Shown here: positions 27,014 to 37,185 of the stretch, piece after piece | Layout: the number at the start of each line of letters is the position of its first letter | How positions within the stretch are numbered: position 1 is the first letter of the stretch | Assembly: GCF_005116475.1 (NCBI RefSeq) | Contig: NZ_SWBO01000009.1 | Location: 177 to 64,176 of the forward strand | Reading direction: 5' to 3' | DNA length: 64,000 nt | DNA from: Pedobacter cryotolerans | Lineage (GTDB): Bacteria > Bacteroidota > Bacteroidia > Sphingobacteriales > Sphingobacteriaceae | Notes under the pieces: generated by a model | What the model saw: the letters and a program-made list of their open reading frames with translations, nothing else | The model's database searches: none | What the model was told of the DNA's origin: nothing | Position numbers and translations under genes: made by a program

Positions 27014-27043
27014 TATTATTAGCTCATTCATTAATTCAAAAAT

Positions 27044-29158
27044 ATGTCAAGAGATTTAAAATTTACAAGAAATATAGGTATTGCAGCTCACATTGATGCG
27101 GGTAAAACTACAACAACAGAGCGTATTCTATATTATGCAGGTGTTAGTCATAAAATTGGTGAGGTGCATGAAGGTGCTGCAACAATGGACTGGATGGCAC
27201 AAGAGCAAGAGCGTGGTATTACCATTACTTCTGCTGCAACAACCGTTGGATGGAAATATAGAGATCAAAACTATCACATTAACATTATCGATACTCCTGG
27301 ACACGTAGATTTTACCGTAGAGGTAAATCGTTCGTTACGTGTATTAGATGGTTTAGTGTTTTTGTTCTCTGCAGTTGATGGTGTTGAGCCTCAATCTGAA
27401 ACTAACTGGCGTTTAGCTAATAACTATAATGTTGCTCGTATTGGTTTCGTTAACAAAATGGACCGTTCTGGAGCAGACTTTTTAAAAGTTGTTGGCCAGG
27501 TTAAAAGTATGTTAGGTAGTAATGCAGTTCCATTGCAATTACCTATCGGTTCTGAAGATTCATTTAAAGGTGTGGTTGATTTAATTAACAACCGTGGTAT
27601 TGTTTGGAATGAGCATGATAAAGGTATGACCTTTACAGAAGTGCCTATCCCAGAAGATATGTTAGATGAGGTTGCAGAGTGGAGAGAAAAATTACTTGAA
27701 TCAGTAGCTGATTATGATGAAACTTTGATGGAGAAATTCTTCGAAGATCCTAACTCAATTACTGAGCGTGAAATTTTAGATGCTTTACGTGCAGCTGTAT
27801 TAGATGCTAAAATTGTACCTATGGTTTGTGGTTCATCTTTCAAAAACAAAGGTGTACAAACTATGCTTGATTATGTGATGGAATTATTGCCTTCACCTAT
27901 GGATAGCGAAGGTGTTATTGGCACTAACCCAGATACTGGCGAAGAAATTTTACGTAAACCATCAGAAAAAGAGCCTTTTGCAGCTTTAGCTTTTAAAATT
28001 GCAACAGATCCTTTCGTAGGTCGTTTATGTTTTATCCGTGTTTACTCGGGTAACTTAGAAGCGGGTTCTTACGTTTATAACGCTCGTTCTGAAAACAAAG
28101 AGCGTATTTCTCGTATCTTCCAAATGCATGCTAACAAGCAAAACCCAATTCCTAATGTAGGTGCTGGAGATATTGCTGCGGTAGTAGGCTTTAAAGATAT
28201 TAAAACTGGAGATACCCTTTGCGAAGAGAAAAACCCAATCATTCTAGAATCAATGAACTTCCCTGAGCCAGTAATTGGTTTAGCAATTGAGCCTAAAACT
28301 CAAGCAGACGTTGATAAATTAGGTATGGCTTTAGGTAAATTAGCAGAAGAAGATCCTACATTTAGAGTTCAAACTGATGAAGAAACTGGTCAAACAGTAA
28401 TTTCTGGTATGGGTGAGCTTCACTTAGATATTTTAATTGATCGTTTAAAACGTGAATTTAAAGTAGAAGTAAATCAAGGTGCACCACAAGTAGCTTACAA
28501 AGAAGCAATTTTTGGAACAGCTAATCACCGTGAAACTTATAAAAAACAATCTGGTGGTCGTGGTAAATTTGCTGATATTTCAGTGGTAATTTCGCCAATT
28601 GATGCTGATTTCGAAAAAGGTGGTTTACAATTTGTAAACGAAATTACAGGTGGTTCAATTCCACGTGAATTTATTCCTTCGGTAGAAAAAGGTTTTGCTT
28701 CGGCAATGAGTAATGGTGTGTTAGCTGGTTACCCACTTCCTGATATGAAAGTACGTTTGATTGATGGTTCATTCCATGCGGTCGATTCAGATGCTTTATC
28801 ATTTGAGCTTGCTGCTCGTATGGCATATCGCGAAGCTTTACCAAAATGTAAGCCTACTTTGATGGAGCCAATCATGAAAATCGAAATCTTAACTCCTGAA
28901 GAAAACATGGGTGATGTAATCGGTGATATGAACCGTCGTCGTGGTCAGTTATTAGGTATGGATACACGTAACGGATCTCAAGTAATTAAAGCAACTGTGC
29001 CTTTGTCAGAAATGTTTGGTTATGTAACTCAGTTACGTACAATCACTTCTGGACGTGCAACTTCTACAATGGAATTTGATCATTATGAAGCAGCGCCTAA
29101 AAACGTACAAGATGAAGTAATTGCTAAATCAAAAGGTAAAGTTAAGTCAGAAGACTAA
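27044..29158 (+). CDS. fusA: Elongation factor G
   Basis: 704 residues, full length. GTPase motifs: [20 protein letters not shown] (P loop, residues 11-30), DTPGHVDF (G3) and [10 protein letters not shown] (G4). Domain II, domain IV ([20 protein letters not shown]) and domain V ([18 protein letters not shown]) are intact. It drives ribosomal translocation. It is the housekeeping copy by position in the str cluster. Gaps of 93 bp upstream and 131 bp downstream contain hairpins. Confidence 0.98.
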   Translation: MSRDLKFTRNIGIAAHIDAGKTTTTERILYYAGVSHKIGEVHEGAATMDWMAQEQERGITITSAATTVGWKYRDQNYHINIIDTPGHVDFTVEVNRSLRVLDGLVFLFSAVDGVEPQSETNWRLANNYNVARIGFVNKMDRSGADFLKVVGQVKSMLGSNAVPLQLPIGSEDSFKGVVDLINNRGIVWNEHDKGMTFTEVPIPEDMLDEVAEWREKLLESVADYDETLMEKFFEDPNSITEREILDALRAAVLDAKIVPMVCGSSFKNKGVQTMLDYVMELLPSPMDSEGVIGTNPDTGEEILRKPSEKEPFAALAFKIATDPFVGRLCFIRVYSGNLEAGSYVYNARSENKERISRIFQMHANKQNPIPNVGAGDIAAVVGFKDIKTGDTLCEEKNPIILESMNFPEPVIGLAIEPKTQADVDKLGMALGKLAEEDPTFRVQTDEETGQTVISGMGELHLDILIDRLKREFKVEVNQGAPQVAYKEAIFGTANHRETYKKQSGGRGKFADISVVISPIDADFEKGGLQFVNEITGGSIPREFIPSVEKGFASAMSNGVLAGYPLPDMKVRLIDGSFHAVDSDALSFELAARMAYREALPKCKPTLMEPIMKIEILTPEENMGDVIGDMNRRRGQLLGMDTRNGSQVIKATVPLSEMFGYVTQLRTITSGRATSTMEFDHYEAAPKNVQDEVIAKSKGKVKSED

Positions 29159-29289
29159 TAATGTTTAGCGTTCGGCGCATGGCGTAAAGCGGTTAAATCG
29201 CTCAACGCCATACGCTCAACGCCTAACGCAAGATAAACCGACCGCTTGTTATTAATAGCTCTAACAGGTGATCATAATTAAAATAGAAC

Positions 29290-29595
29290 ATGAGCCAAAG
29301 AATTAGAATTAAATTAAAATCTTACGATTACAACTTGGTAGATAAATCTGCAGAGAAAATCGTTAAAACTGTTAAACCTACGGGTGCAGTAGTTAGCGGA
29401 CCAATTCCGTTGCCAACAGAAAAGAAAATCTTCACTGTTTTGCGTTCACCACACGTAAACAAAAAAGCACGTGAGCAGTTTCAATTGTGTGCTTATAAAC
29501 GTCTTTTAGATATTTATAGTTCTAACTCTAAAACTGTTGATGCATTGATGAAACTTGAATTACCTAGTGGTGTTGAAGTAGAAATCAAAGTTTAA
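29290..29595 (+). CDS. rpsJ: 30S ribosomal protein S10
   Basis: 101 residues: [20 protein letters not shown] start, [20 protein letters not shown] loop, then [14 protein letters not shown]. The protein binds the 30S head and, with NusB, acts in antitermination in other bacteria. Normally followed directly by rplC; here a strong terminator and three unrelated genes intervene. The fusA-rpsJ gap has an imperfect hairpin (atggcg..cgccat, about 29177-29211). Confidence 0.98.
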   Translation: MSQRIRIKLKSYDYNLVDKSAEKIVKTVKPTGAVVSGPIPLPTEKKIFTVLRSPHVNKKAREQFQLCAYKRLLDIYSSNSKTVDALMKLELPSGVEVEIKV

Positions 29596-29610
29596 TGATT
29601 TTATAATCCA

Positions 29611-29645
29611 AAAAAAAGTCCTTGAAATTTTCAAGGACTTTTTTT
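29611..29645. terminator. Strong bidirectional terminator after rpsJ
   Basis: AAAAAAAGTCCTTGAAA pairs with its complement (29611-29627 with 29629-29645; realistic loop AAATTTT). The T run on both strands lets it end both rpsJ transcription and the convergent gene at 29665. Confidence 0.92.
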
Positions 29646-29664
29646 GTGTCATTAGTTTTATAAA

Positions 29665-30354
29665 CTACTTCCCTCTCGTTCTTAATTCTTCTAAAGCATT
29701 CCGCTCATCTTGTAATTCTCTAGCTAACTTACGTTGCTGATCGTTCGATTTGGTTTTATAAGCTTGGTATTCAGCAGAAATTTCGTCATAAAGTTGGGTT
29801 CTGTGTTTAGCCTCTAAAATGCTTTTAGCAGATCTGGCAATTACAACAAATAATGAAATTGCCAATATGATAATTATCGACCAAACGATGGTGCTATAAG
29901 TTCCCTTAGTAAATGAAATACCTAAAAAGCTAATTTCATCAGCCTTTGCTGTGGTTTCGCTCAAAGAATTTTCCTTTCCACTAACTTCAGCTTTTAAGCT
30001 TGAAATCGTTTTTTCTTGCTCTATTACTTTGGTATTAATGTTTTTAAATGCCGTTCTCTCTTTTCTTAGGGTATCATTTACACTTTTCCATAAAGCATCT
30101 AACCTAACAGGATTAATTAATTTAGAGCCGTATGATGATCTGGAGCGAGATAACAAAAAACGATATTGTCCATTTAAACTAAAATCAGTATTCCTAACCG
30201 TGTCAATTGTTCTTTTCTGGTATTTATTTCTTAGGGCTGGTTTAGCCAGATTTTTAACAGGTGTTTGAGCCTTAATTGCTGTTTGAGCTAAAATATTAAA
30301 AGACAAAAAACATAACATTATTCCTGTTACAGTAAAAAGTAATCGTTGTTTCAT
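29665..30354 (-). CDS. Hypothetical membrane-anchored coiled-coil protein
   Basis: 229 residues. Signal peptide about 1-23 (FNILAQ). A basic region (RNKYQKRT) leads to a helical part (about 85-135, EQEKTISSLKAEVSGKE). One membrane helix follows at about 152-172 (STIVWSIIIILAISLFVVIA), then a charged coiled coil (180-229, QRKLARELQDERNALEELRT). Bacteroidetes proteins of this type are sometimes mislabelled as tRNA methyltransferases; no such domain is visible. It sits, on the opposite strand, in the break of the ribosomal cluster. Role unknown. Confidence 0.7.
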   Translation of the reverse strand: MKQRLLFTVTGIMLCFLSFNILAQTAIKAQTPVKNLAKPALRNKYQKRTIDTVRNTDFSLNGQYRFLLSRSRSSYGSKLINPVRLDALWKSVNDTLRKERTAFKNINTKVIEQEKTISSLKAEVSGKENSLSETTAKADEISFLGISFTKGTYSTIVWSIIIILAISLFVVIARSAKSILEAKHRTQLYDEISAEYQAYKTKSNDQQRKLARELQDERNALEELRTRGK

Positions 30355-30820
30355 AATTGTGATGATCTCATTAATTAAACAATTATAGTTAAAAATTATT
30401 GTGTATTTTAATATGTGATGGTCTTTTTATCATAGATTGCCACATCATTTTTAATAAATTCACTCTTCTCAAAAATCATTTATTAAATGATGACATAGCT
30501 GAATATCTCTTTAAAATGAAATGATTTTGTTAAAATCTTATCGAACAGTTTTGTTTGAAAAAACAATAAAACGTGACGATCTCGAATTCATACCAATGTA
30601 CACGAATGGGCCTCAATTATTTGTTATGGAGATTTAAATGTTTACAAAGAACAATTGAAGCTGCAAAAACTTTTTTCGCTAATAGGATGGAAGGAGCAGT
30701 TTAGTTAAGTTCTGAAATGATTTGTAAACTTTCTAATTAATAAAATATTACTTTGTATATAGACTTTATTATTTAGATTTTAATTGATAAAGCACAAAGA
30801 AGTCACTTATATTTGCAGCA
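30355..30820. other. 466-bp spacer, no gene recognised
   Basis: AT-rich divergent intergenic region. Only short open stretches are present, one of about 40 codons without a start (about 30580-30708, ending IGWKEQFS) that could be a gene remnant. The last 40 bp hold the promoter of the downstream exporter gene. Confidence 0.5.
30784..30815 (+). promoter_or_regulatory. Promoter of tauE/safE gene, probably leaderless
   Basis: TATATTTG at 30808-30815 is an exact TAnnTTTG element; a TTG at 30784-30786 is 21 bp upstream. The -7 element ends 5 bp before the ATG, so the transcript should begin at or next to the start codon. Confidence 0.6.
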
Positions 30821-31654
30821 ATGACGGTTTTATTATTTACCATTATTGTATTAATTGGTGCTTTCCTAGCGGGATTACTGGGCTCTCTTACTGGCTTAGG
30901 TGGCGGAGTAATTATCATTCCATTGCTAACCCTTGGCCTAGGAGTAGATATTCATTATGCAATTGGTGCATCCATCATTTCTGTAATTGCTACATCATCA
31001 GGTTCGGCAGCAGCTTATGTTAAGGAAGGTATTACTAACGTTAGAATTGGTATGTTTTTAGAGGTTGCTACAACCTTAAGTGCCATAGTTGGAGTAGTTA
31101 TTGCATCCTATATTAAAGCCGATTATATCATTGTAATTTTTGGATTGATTTTATTATTCTCTGCATTTATGATGTTGAAGAAAAAAATTGATCACTCTAA
31201 TAATGAAAAGACAAGTGTTTTAGCTAATTATTTCAAGTTAAACGGGAGTTATCCTACAGAAAATGGAATAAAGCAATATGCGGTTCATCACGTAGTTGGT
31301 GGCTTTGCCATGATGTTTGTTGCAGGAACGCTTTCAGGTTTATTGGGTATAGGTTCTGGTGCATTAAAAGTTATTGGAATGGATAACATCATGAAAATTC
31401 CGTTTAAGGTTTCTACAACAACGAGTAATTTTATGATTGGGGTAACTGCAGCTGCTAGTGCGTTGGTATATTTGCATAAAGGTCAAATAGATCCGGCAAT
31501 AGCGATGCCAGTAACTATAGGAGTTATTGCAGGAGCAACCATCGGGGCTAAAATTTTAATCAAAACCAAAACAGATAAGTTAAAAGTTGTATTTGCAGTG
31601 GTTGTTACAATTTTAGCTTTGCAAATGATCTATAAAGGCTTAACCGGCAGTTAG
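30821..31654 (+). CDS. TauE/SafE (TSUP) family membrane transporter
   Basis: 277 residues with about eight membrane helices in two repeats. The family motif GALTGLGGG-like appears as GSLTGLGGGVIIIPLLTLGLG (residues 21-41) and again as GTLSGLLGIGSGALKVIGM (about 175-193), each with the VS/IG.S..SVIATS or STTTSNFMIGVTA follow-up helix. TSUP proteins export or import small sulfur or organic anions; substrate unknown. The neighbouring DUF1634 gene is its frequent partner. Confidence 0.9.
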   Translation: MTVLLFTIIVLIGAFLAGLLGSLTGLGGGVIIIPLLTLGLGVDIHYAIGASIISVIATSSGSAAAYVKEGITNVRIGMFLEVATTLSAIVGVVIASYIKADYIIVIFGLILLFSAFMMLKKKIDHSNNEKTSVLANYFKLNGSYPTENGIKQYAVHHVVGGFAMMFVAGTLSGLLGIGSGALKVIGMDNIMKIPFKVSTTTSNFMIGVTAAASALVYLHKGQIDPAIAMPVTIGVIAGATIGAKILIKTKTDKLKVVFAVVVTILALQMIYKGLTGS

Positions 31655-31737
31655 AGGTGTTTTAAATGAAAAAGAAAGATCACTCAATAGTTTAGATATT
31701 CAAAATTCAATCCTTCAAAATTCAGTCATTAATTATA

Positions 31738-32133
31738 ATGAGTAAGCAAATCAAACATTATTTAGGAGACAAGGATGTTCAAGTTATTTTGGGAACTTTA
31801 TTACGTGTGGGTGTAATCTTATCAACCGCTGTTGTGTTATTAGGAGGGATAATTTTTTTAACTACACAAAGCAACCACAGCGTATCTTTTTCAGAATTTA
31901 AGCCAGAGCAAACTAAATTTTCGTCTGTAGCAGAAATAATTGTTGGTCTAAAAAATATGGATGGATTAGCAATAATTCAATTTGGCGTATTGCTGTTAAT
32001 TTTTACTCCAATAGCACGAGTAGTTTTTTCAATCTTTAGCTTTCTAATGGAGAAAGACTATATGTATGTGATAATTGGTACAATAGTATTGTGTGTGATT
32101 ATCACCAGTTTATACCTCGATATAGCTCATTAG
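31738..32133 (+). CDS. DUF1634 membrane protein
   Basis: 131 residues with three membrane helices (about 17-42, 76-98, 106-127). Motifs LRVGVILSTAVVLLGGIIF and QFGVLLLIFTPIARVVFSIFS fit DUF1634, a family commonly encoded next to TauE/SafE transporters and probably an accessory subunit. It lies 83 bp after the transporter gene on the same strand. Confidence 0.87.
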   Translation: MSKQIKHYLGDKDVQVILGTLLRVGVILSTAVVLLGGIIFLTTQSNHSVSFSEFKPEQTKFSSVAEIIVGLKNMDGLAIIQFGVLLLIFTPIARVVFSIFSFLMEKDYMYVIIGTIVLCVIITSLYLDIAH

Positions 32134-32206
32134 AGAACATTTTCTCTTCAATGTACGAGTGCTTAAAAAATAATTGCTCTTTTTTACAAAAATAATGAGC
32201 TAACTA

Positions 32207-32300
32207 TTTGAAAATTAATAATTCTTGTCTATCTTTGCCGTCCCTTAGCGGGGATGTATATCCACCTTGAACGAAGCCCTACTGCTTCGATGGGTGTTAA
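32207..32300 (+). promoter_or_regulatory. Strong promoter and structured leader of rplC
   Basis: TTTG (32207-32210), exactly 19 bp, TATCTTTG (32230-32237): a perfect promoter. The transcript would start GTCCCTTAGCGGGG. It can form three successive hairpins: CCC..GGG, GGATgtatATCC (about 32252-32263) and CGAAG..CTTCG (about 32272-32289). It is a candidate autoregulatory leader for the S10-type operon, placed before rplC rather than rpsJ. Confidence 0.75.
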
Positions 32301-32314
32301 ATTAAAAATAGAAA

Positions 32315-32932
32315 ATGTCAGGTATTATTGGAAAAAAAGTAGGAATGACCAGCATTTTTGACGCCGAAGGAAGAAACATTCCTTGTACGGTGATCGAAGC
32401 TGGACCTTGTGTTGTAACACAAGTTAAGACCGAAGAAAAAGATGGTTACGTTTCAGTTCAACTGGGATATGATGAAGCCAAAGAAAAAAACACTACCCAA
32501 CCTCTAAAGGGTCACTTTGCGAAAGCAAACACAACTCCAAAACGCAAATTAGTAGAATTTGAGCAGTTTGAAGATTCAGTTAACTTAGGTGATACTGTAA
32601 CTGTTACAATTTTTAACGAAGGCGATTTTGTTGATGTTGTTGGTACTTCAAAAGGTAAAGGTTTTCAAGGTGTGGTAAAACGTCATGGTTTTGGTGGTGT
32701 GGGTGGTCAAACTCACGGTCAGCACAACAGATTGCGTGCGCCAGGTTCATTGGGTGCTGCATCTTATCCAGCTCGTGTATTCAAAGGAATGCGCATGGCA
32801 GGTAGAACTGGTGGAGACAGAGTAAAAGTTCAAAACTTACAAGTATTGAAAGTTTATGCTGAGCAAAACTTAGTAGTAGTTAGTGGTTCCGTACCAGGAG
32901 CTAAAGGTTCTTACGTAATCTTAGATAAGTAA
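32315..32932 (+). CDS. rplC: 50S ribosomal protein L3
   Basis: 205 residues. [19 protein letters not shown] start and the conserved core [45 protein letters not shown]3 is an early assembly protein near the peptidyl-transferase centre. First gene of the restarted operon; followed 4 bp later by rplD. Confidence 0.98.
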   Translation: MSGIIGKKVGMTSIFDAEGRNIPCTVIEAGPCVVTQVKTEEKDGYVSVQLGYDEAKEKNTTQPLKGHFAKANTTPKRKLVEFEQFEDSVNLGDTVTVTIFNEGDFVDVVGTSKGKGFQGVVKRHGFGGVGGQTHGQHNRLRAPGSLGAASYPARVFKGMRMAGRTGGDRVKVQNLQVLKVYAEQNLVVVSGSVPGAKGSYVILDK

Positions 32933-32936
32933 GCAG

Positions 32937-33566
32937 ATGGAAGTTAAAGTAGTAAACATTTCAGGAAAAGAGACAGGTGCCAAGGTGCAGCTTCCTGAGT
33001 CGGTATTTGGTGTAACACCAAGCGACCACGCGATTTATTTAGATGTAAAGCAGTATTTGGCTAACCAACGTCAAGGAACTCACAAATCTAAACAACGTAA
33101 CGAAATTGCAGGTTCTACCCGTAAATTATACAAACAAAAAGGTACAGGCGGTGCACGTGCCGGAAGCATTAAATCTCCATTATTTAATGGTGGTGGTCGT
33201 GTTTTTGGTCCACAGCCAAGAGACTATAGTTTTAAACTAAATAAAAAATTAAAATCATTAGCACGTAAATCTGCTTTAGCTTATAAAGCTCAAGATAACA
33301 ACGTGGTAGTATTAGAAGATTTTACTTTTGATAGCATTAAAACTAAAAACTATATCAATTTGGTTAATGCATTAAATTTAGCTGGAGAGAAAACGTTATT
33401 GGTTTTACCTACGCAAAATAATAATATCTATTTATCAAGCAGAAACATTCAGAAAGCTAAAGTTATTACAGCAGCAGATTTAAATACATACGATGTATTA
33501 AATGCAGGCAAACTTTTGTTAACTGCAGATTCGCTTAAAACATTGGAGGAGGCATTTGCCAAGTAA
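32937..33566 (+). CDS. rplD: 50S ribosomal protein L4
   Basis: 209 residues. The exit-tunnel loop is recognisable: [18 protein letters not shown], then [18 protein letters not shown]. In E. coli L4 also represses the S10 operon, so the structured leader before rplC is a natural place to look for such control here. Confidence 0.97.
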   Translation: MEVKVVNISGKETGAKVQLPESVFGVTPSDHAIYLDVKQYLANQRQGTHKSKQRNEIAGSTRKLYKQKGTGGARAGSIKSPLFNGGGRVFGPQPRDYSFKLNKKLKSLARKSALAYKAQDNNVVVLEDFTFDSIKTKNYINLVNALNLAGEKTLLVLPTQNNNIYLSSRNIQKAKVITAADLNTYDVLNAGKLLLTADSLKTLEEAFAK

Positions 33567-33567
33567 T

Positions 33568-33858
33568 ATGGAAATTTTACAAAAACCAATATTAACTGAA
33601 AAAGCTTCTGCATTAACTGAAAAAGCTAATCGTTTTACTTTCAGAGTAGATCATAGAGCTAATAAGTTGCAGATTAAATCAGCCATCGAAAAAATGTATG
33701 GAGTGAACATCGTTGCCTTAAACACTATGGTGGTTGTAGGTAAGTTGAAATCAAGAAATACAAAAGGTGGATTAGTAACGGGTCGTACCCCGAAATACAA
33801 AAAAGCTATTGTTACATTGAAAGATGGCGAAACAATAGATTATTACGCGAATATTTAA
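33568..33858 (+). CDS. rplW: 50S ribosomal protein L23
   Basis: 96 residues from the ATG at 33568 (MEILQKPILTEKA, the normal L23 start). An in-frame TTG at 33556 would add four residues and overlap rplD. A GGAGGAGG at 33545-33552 is 3 bp from the TTG and 15 bp from the ATG, so it does not settle the start. The motifs KLQIKSAIEKMYGVNI and GRTPKYKKAIVTL are typical. L23 docks trigger factor and SRP at the tunnel exit. Confidence 0.95.
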   Translation: MEILQKPILTEKASALTEKANRFTFRVDHRANKLQIKSAIEKMYGVNIVALNTMVVVGKLKSRNTKGGLVTGRTPKYKKAIVTLKDGETIDYYANI

Positions 33859-33881
33859 TAAGAATTGAATAATTTATAACT

Positions 33882-34706
33882 ATGGGCTTAAGAAAATTTA
33901 AACCAGTCACTCCGGGTACCCGTTTTAGGGTAGGCGCAAGCTTTTCGGAGATTACAGCAACCAAGCCCGAAAAATCATTGGTTGTATCTTCTAAAAAATC
34001 GGGAGGTCGTAACAATACAGGAAAGATGACAATGCGCTACATGGGCGGTGGTCATAAAAAATCTTACCGTTTAATTGATTTTAAACGTGATAAGTTTAAC
34101 ATTCCTGCAACAGTAGCTACTGTTGAGTACGATCCAAACCGTACCGCCCGTATTGCTTTATTGCACTACGCAGACGGAGAGAAGCGCTACATTATTGCAC
34201 CAGAAGGGTTGCAAGTAGGACAAACTGTGCTTTCGGGTGATAACGCTACTCCAGAAGTAGGTAACACATTAACGTTGGCAAATATCCCTTTGGGATCTAT
34301 TATCCACAATTTAGAAATTCAACCAGGTAGAGGTGCTCAATTGGCACGTAGCGCAGGTGCTTATGCACAACTTGCCGCTAGAGATGGTAGATATGCAACT
34401 ATTAAAATGCCATCAGGTGAAGTAAGATCTATCTTAGTTACTTGTTTAGCAACAATTGGTGCAGTTTCTAACGCAGATCATGCAAATGAAGTTTTAGGTA
34501 AAGCAGGCCGTGCTCGTTGGTTAGGTCGTCGTCCAAGAACTCGTCCAGTAGCGATGAATCCTGTGGATCACCCAATGGGTGGTGGTGAAGGTCGCTCTTC
34601 AGGTGGTCAGCCTCGTTCAAGAAACGGAGTTTACTCTAAAGGCTTCAAAACCCGCTCACTTAAAAAATACTCAAATCGTTTCATCATAGAGAAAAGGAAG
34701 AAATAA
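33882..34706 (+). CDS. rplB: 50S ribosomal protein L2
   Basis: 274 residues, full length. Core segments [59 protein letters not shown] and [18 protein letters not shown] (with the conserved His of the peptidyl-transferase region). It overlaps rpsS by one base (TAATG), indicating translational coupling. Confidence 0.98.
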   Translation: MGLRKFKPVTPGTRFRVGASFSEITATKPEKSLVVSSKKSGGRNNTGKMTMRYMGGGHKKSYRLIDFKRDKFNIPATVATVEYDPNRTARIALLHYADGEKRYIIAPEGLQVGQTVLSGDNATPEVGNTLTLANIPLGSIIHNLEIQPGRGAQLARSAGAYAQLAARDGRYATIKMPSGEVRSILVTCLATIGAVSNADHANEVLGKAGRARWLGRRPRTRPVAMNPVDHPMGGGEGRSSGGQPRSRNGVYSKGFKTRSLKKYSNRFIIEKRKK

Positions 34707-34972
34707 TGGCTCGTTCGATAAAAAAAGGACCTTATATTGACCATAACGTAGAGAAAAAAGTAATCTCTATGAATGATTCAGGCAAAAAGTCTGTGATCAA
34801 AACTTGGTCTCGCAGATCAATGATTTCACCAGATTTCGTGAATCATACATTTGCTGTACACAACGGTAATAAATTTATACCAGTATACGTAACAGAAAAC
34901 ATGGTTGGTCACAAGCTGGGAGAGTTTGCTCCAACCAGAACATTTAGGGGTCACTCTGAAAAAAGAAAATAA
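34706..34972 (+). CDS. rpsS: 30S ribosomal protein S19
   Basis: 88 residues: [18 protein letters not shown] start, [20 protein letters not shown] and [19 protein letters not shown]. It forms a head complex with S13 near the A-site tRNA. The start overlaps the rplB stop. Confidence 0.98.
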   Translation: MARSIKKGPYIDHNVEKKVISMNDSGKKSVIKTWSRRSMISPDFVNHTFAVHNGNKFIPVYVTENMVGHKLGEFAPTRTFRGHSEKRK

Positions 34973-34979
34973 TTAAGAG

Positions 34980-35342
34980 ATGGAAGCATTAGCGAAATTA
35001 AACAATTGTCCAACCTCACCACGTAAAATGCGTTTGGTTGTAGATCTTATCAGAGGTGAGCGTGTTGAGAAAGCATTAAGCATTTTAAAATTCACAAATA
35101 AAGAAGCTGCAATTAGAGTTGAAAAACTTTTATTATCAGCAATCAAAAATTGGGAATCTAAAAATGAAGGTTCTCGCCCTGAAGAAAACCAATTATACGT
35201 GAAAACGATAATGGTAGGCGGTGGTCGTCAGTTAAAAAGATTAAGACCAGCACCTCAAGGTCGTGGTTACAGAATACGTAAGCGTTCTAACCATGTAACT
35301 TTGGTAGTAGATAGTAAAAACATTGAAACTAAAACTAATTAA
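34980..35342 (+). CDS. rplV: 50S ribosomal protein L22
   Basis: 120 residues. [21 protein letters not shown] at the N-terminus; the tunnel beta-hairpin reads [23 protein letters not shown]. No deletion of the kind linked to macrolide resistance is seen in this loop. Gaps of 7 and 5 bp to its neighbours. Confidence 0.97.
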   Translation: MEALAKLNNCPTSPRKMRLVVDLIRGERVEKALSILKFTNKEAAIRVEKLLLSAIKNWESKNEGSRPEENQLYVKTIMVGGGRQLKRLRPAPQGRGYRIRKRSNHVTLVVDSKNIETKTN

Positions 35343-35347
35343 TAAAC

Positions 35348-36172
35348 ATGGGACAAAAAGCAAATCCAATAGGTGCTAGATTAGGAATCATCAGAGGATG
35401 GGATTCTAACTGGTTTGGAGGCAACAACTATGCTGATAAATTAGTTGAAGACGAAAAAATAAGAAAATACCTTTCAGCTCGTATTGCAAAAGGTGGAGTA
35501 GCTAAAGTAGTAATTGAGCGTACGTTAAAACGTATCACTGTTACTATCCATACAGCTCGTCCAGGTATTGTAATCGGTAAAGCAGGTGCTGAGGTTGATA
35601 AGATCAAAGAAGAGTTAAAGAAATTGACTAAAAAGGAAATTCAAATTAACATCTTTGAAATTAAACGCCCAGAACTTGATGCACAGTTAGTTGCAGAAGG
35701 TGTTGCAAAACAACTTGAGGCTAGAATCTCATTCCGTAGAGCAATGAAAACTACTATCGCATCAACAATGCGTATGGGTGCAGAAGGTATCAAAATAATG
35801 ACTTCAGGTCGTTTAGGTGGTGCTGAGATGGCTCGTAGCGAACAGTACAAAGAAGGAAGAATTCCTTTGCATACTTTCCGTGCAGATATTGATTACGCAT
35901 TAGCAGAAGCATTAACTACTTATGGTAAAATAGGTGTTAAAGTTTGGATCTGTAAAGGTGAAGTTTACGGTAAACGTGATCTTTCTCCAAACATCGGTGC
36001 TGCGAGCAATGCTCCAGGCAAAGGTGGCGACAGACCTCAAGGTGCATTCGGCGGTCGTGATGGCGGTAGAGATAACCGTGGAGGTGGCGATAGAAGAAAT
36101 GACAAACGCGGTGCTGGCCAAGGCGGAAGAGACAATAAAGGTGGTGGTGCTAACAGAGGCCCACGCAAATAG
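35348..36172 (+). CDS. rpsC: 30S ribosomal protein S3 with Gly/Arg-rich C-terminal extension
   Basis: 274 residues. [20 protein letters not shown] start, KH domain with [19 protein letters not shown] and GKAG, then [19 protein letters not shown]. The last ~55 residues (after about 217) are an RGG-like low-complexity tail rich in Gly, Arg, Asp and Asn, not present in E. coli S3. It may bind RNA and lies near the mRNA entry channel. The coding DNA of the tail is normal for this operon. Confidence 0.97.
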   Translation: MGQKANPIGARLGIIRGWDSNWFGGNNYADKLVEDEKIRKYLSARIAKGGVAKVVIERTLKRITVTIHTARPGIVIGKAGAEVDKIKEELKKLTKKEIQINIFEIKRPELDAQLVAEGVAKQLEARISFRRAMKTTIASTMRMGAEGIKIMTSGRLGGAEMARSEQYKEGRIPLHTFRADIDYALAEALTTYGKIGVKVWICKGEVYGKRDLSPNIGAASNAPGKGGDRPQGAFGGRDGGRDNRGGGDRRNDKRGAGQGGRDNKGGGANRGPRK

Positions 36173-36207
36173 TTAACAAGATCGTTTAACGATAATATTA
36201 AAATAAA

Positions 36208-36630
36208 ATGTTACAGCCAAAAAGAACGAAGTTCAGAAAGATGCAAAAAGGCAGAATGAAAGGTTTAGCAACTCGTGGTGCTGAATTGTCATTCGGATCT
36301 TTCGGGATAAAATCTTTAGAGGCAACTTGGATTACAAGTCGCCAGATAGAAGCAGCCCGTATTGCGGTAACTCGTTTCATGAAACGTGAAGGTCAAGTTT
36401 GGATTAGAATATTCCCGGATAAACCGGTAACTAAAAAACCAGCTGAGGTACGTATGGGTAAAGGTAAAGGTGCTCCAGAATATTGGGTAGCTGTTGTTAG
36501 ACCCGGACGTATAATTTTTGAAGCAGAAGGTGTTCCGATGGAAGTTGCCAAAGAAGCATTAAGACTTGCAGCTCAAAAATTACCAATTCAAACCAAATTT
36601 GTAGTACGTAGAGATTACGTAGAAGCATAA
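36208..36630 (+). CDS. rplP: 50S ribosomal protein L16
   Basis: 140 residues. [19 protein letters not shown] start, [20 protein letters not shown] and [21 protein letters not shown] are diagnostic. The KGKGAPE loop includes the Arg position (R of EVRMGKG) that is hydroxylated in some bacteria. Confidence 0.97.
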   Translation: MLQPKRTKFRKMQKGRMKGLATRGAELSFGSFGIKSLEATWITSRQIEAARIAVTRFMKREGQVWIRIFPDKPVTKKPAEVRMGKGKGAPEYWVAVVRPGRIIFEAEGVPMEVAKEALRLAAQKLPIQTKFVVRRDYVEA

Positions 36631-36703
36631 AAAAAGTTTTGGGATCAATGTTATAAATAACTTGTTGTTATAACCGCTAGACCCTAACATAAAAATTAAT
36701 AAA

Positions 36704-36916
36704 ATGAAGAACTCAGAAATCATAGGGCTTTCAAAAGAAGAACTAGTAGCTAAGATTGCAGAAGAAAAAGAAAACTTGGTAAAGTTAAAATTTGCACACA
36801 CAATTTCGGCTATAGAAAATCCTACCCGTATTACTAAGGTAAGAAAAGACATCGCCCGATTAACTACTGAATTGACTAAGCTTAATAAAGCACAGTCTGC
36901 AACTGAAACTAAATAA
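36704..36916 (+). CDS. rpmC: 50S ribosomal protein L29
   Basis: 70 residues, two-helix protein: [39 protein letters not shown] and [13 protein letters not shown] 73-bp gap separates it from rplP; elsewhere the cluster is tight. Confidence 0.95.
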   Translation: MKNSEIIGLSKEELVAKIAEEKENLVKLKFAHTISAIENPTRITKVRKDIARLTTELTKLNKAQSATETK

Positions 36917-36929
36917 CTTTAGAGTCGAA

Positions 36930-37184
36930 ATGGAAAGACAATTAAGAAAAACAAGAACCGGGTTGGTGGTAAGCAACAAAATGGATAAATCTGTTGTTGT
37001 AGCGGTTGAGCGTAAAGTAAAACACCCGATCTATGGTAAGTTTGTTAAGAAAACTACCAAATTTATGGCTCATGACGAAAAGAACGAATGTGGTATCGGA
37101 GATACTGTATTAATTCAAGAAACTCGTCCGCTGAGTAAAAACAAGAACTGGAGATTGGTACAAATTTTAGAAAGAGCTAAATAA
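36930..37184 (+). CDS. rpsQ: 30S ribosomal protein S17
   Basis: 84 residues, OB fold: [40 protein letters not shown] and [20 protein letters not shown]. Ends 1 bp before rplN. Confidence 0.97.
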   Translation: MERQLRKTRTGLVVSNKMDKSVVVAVERKVKHPIYGKFVKKTTKFMAHDEKNECGIGDTVLIQETRPLSKNKNWRLVQILERAK

Positions 37185-37185
37185 G

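Noticed and set aside
29665-30354. tRNA methyltransferase annotation for the coiled-coil gene
   Set aside because: No SAM-binding or SPOUT-type motif is visible; the sequence is signal peptide, helix, membrane segment and coiled coil.
30580-30708. About 40 codons ending IGWKEQFS as a possible gene remnant
   Set aside because: No start codon, no recognisable family and too short to distinguish from chance.
30784-31023. 79-codon open frame overlapping the TauE/SafE gene
   Set aside because: Out of frame with a clear membrane transporter, unusual Trp/Cys-rich composition, and it begins upstream of the predicted transcript start.
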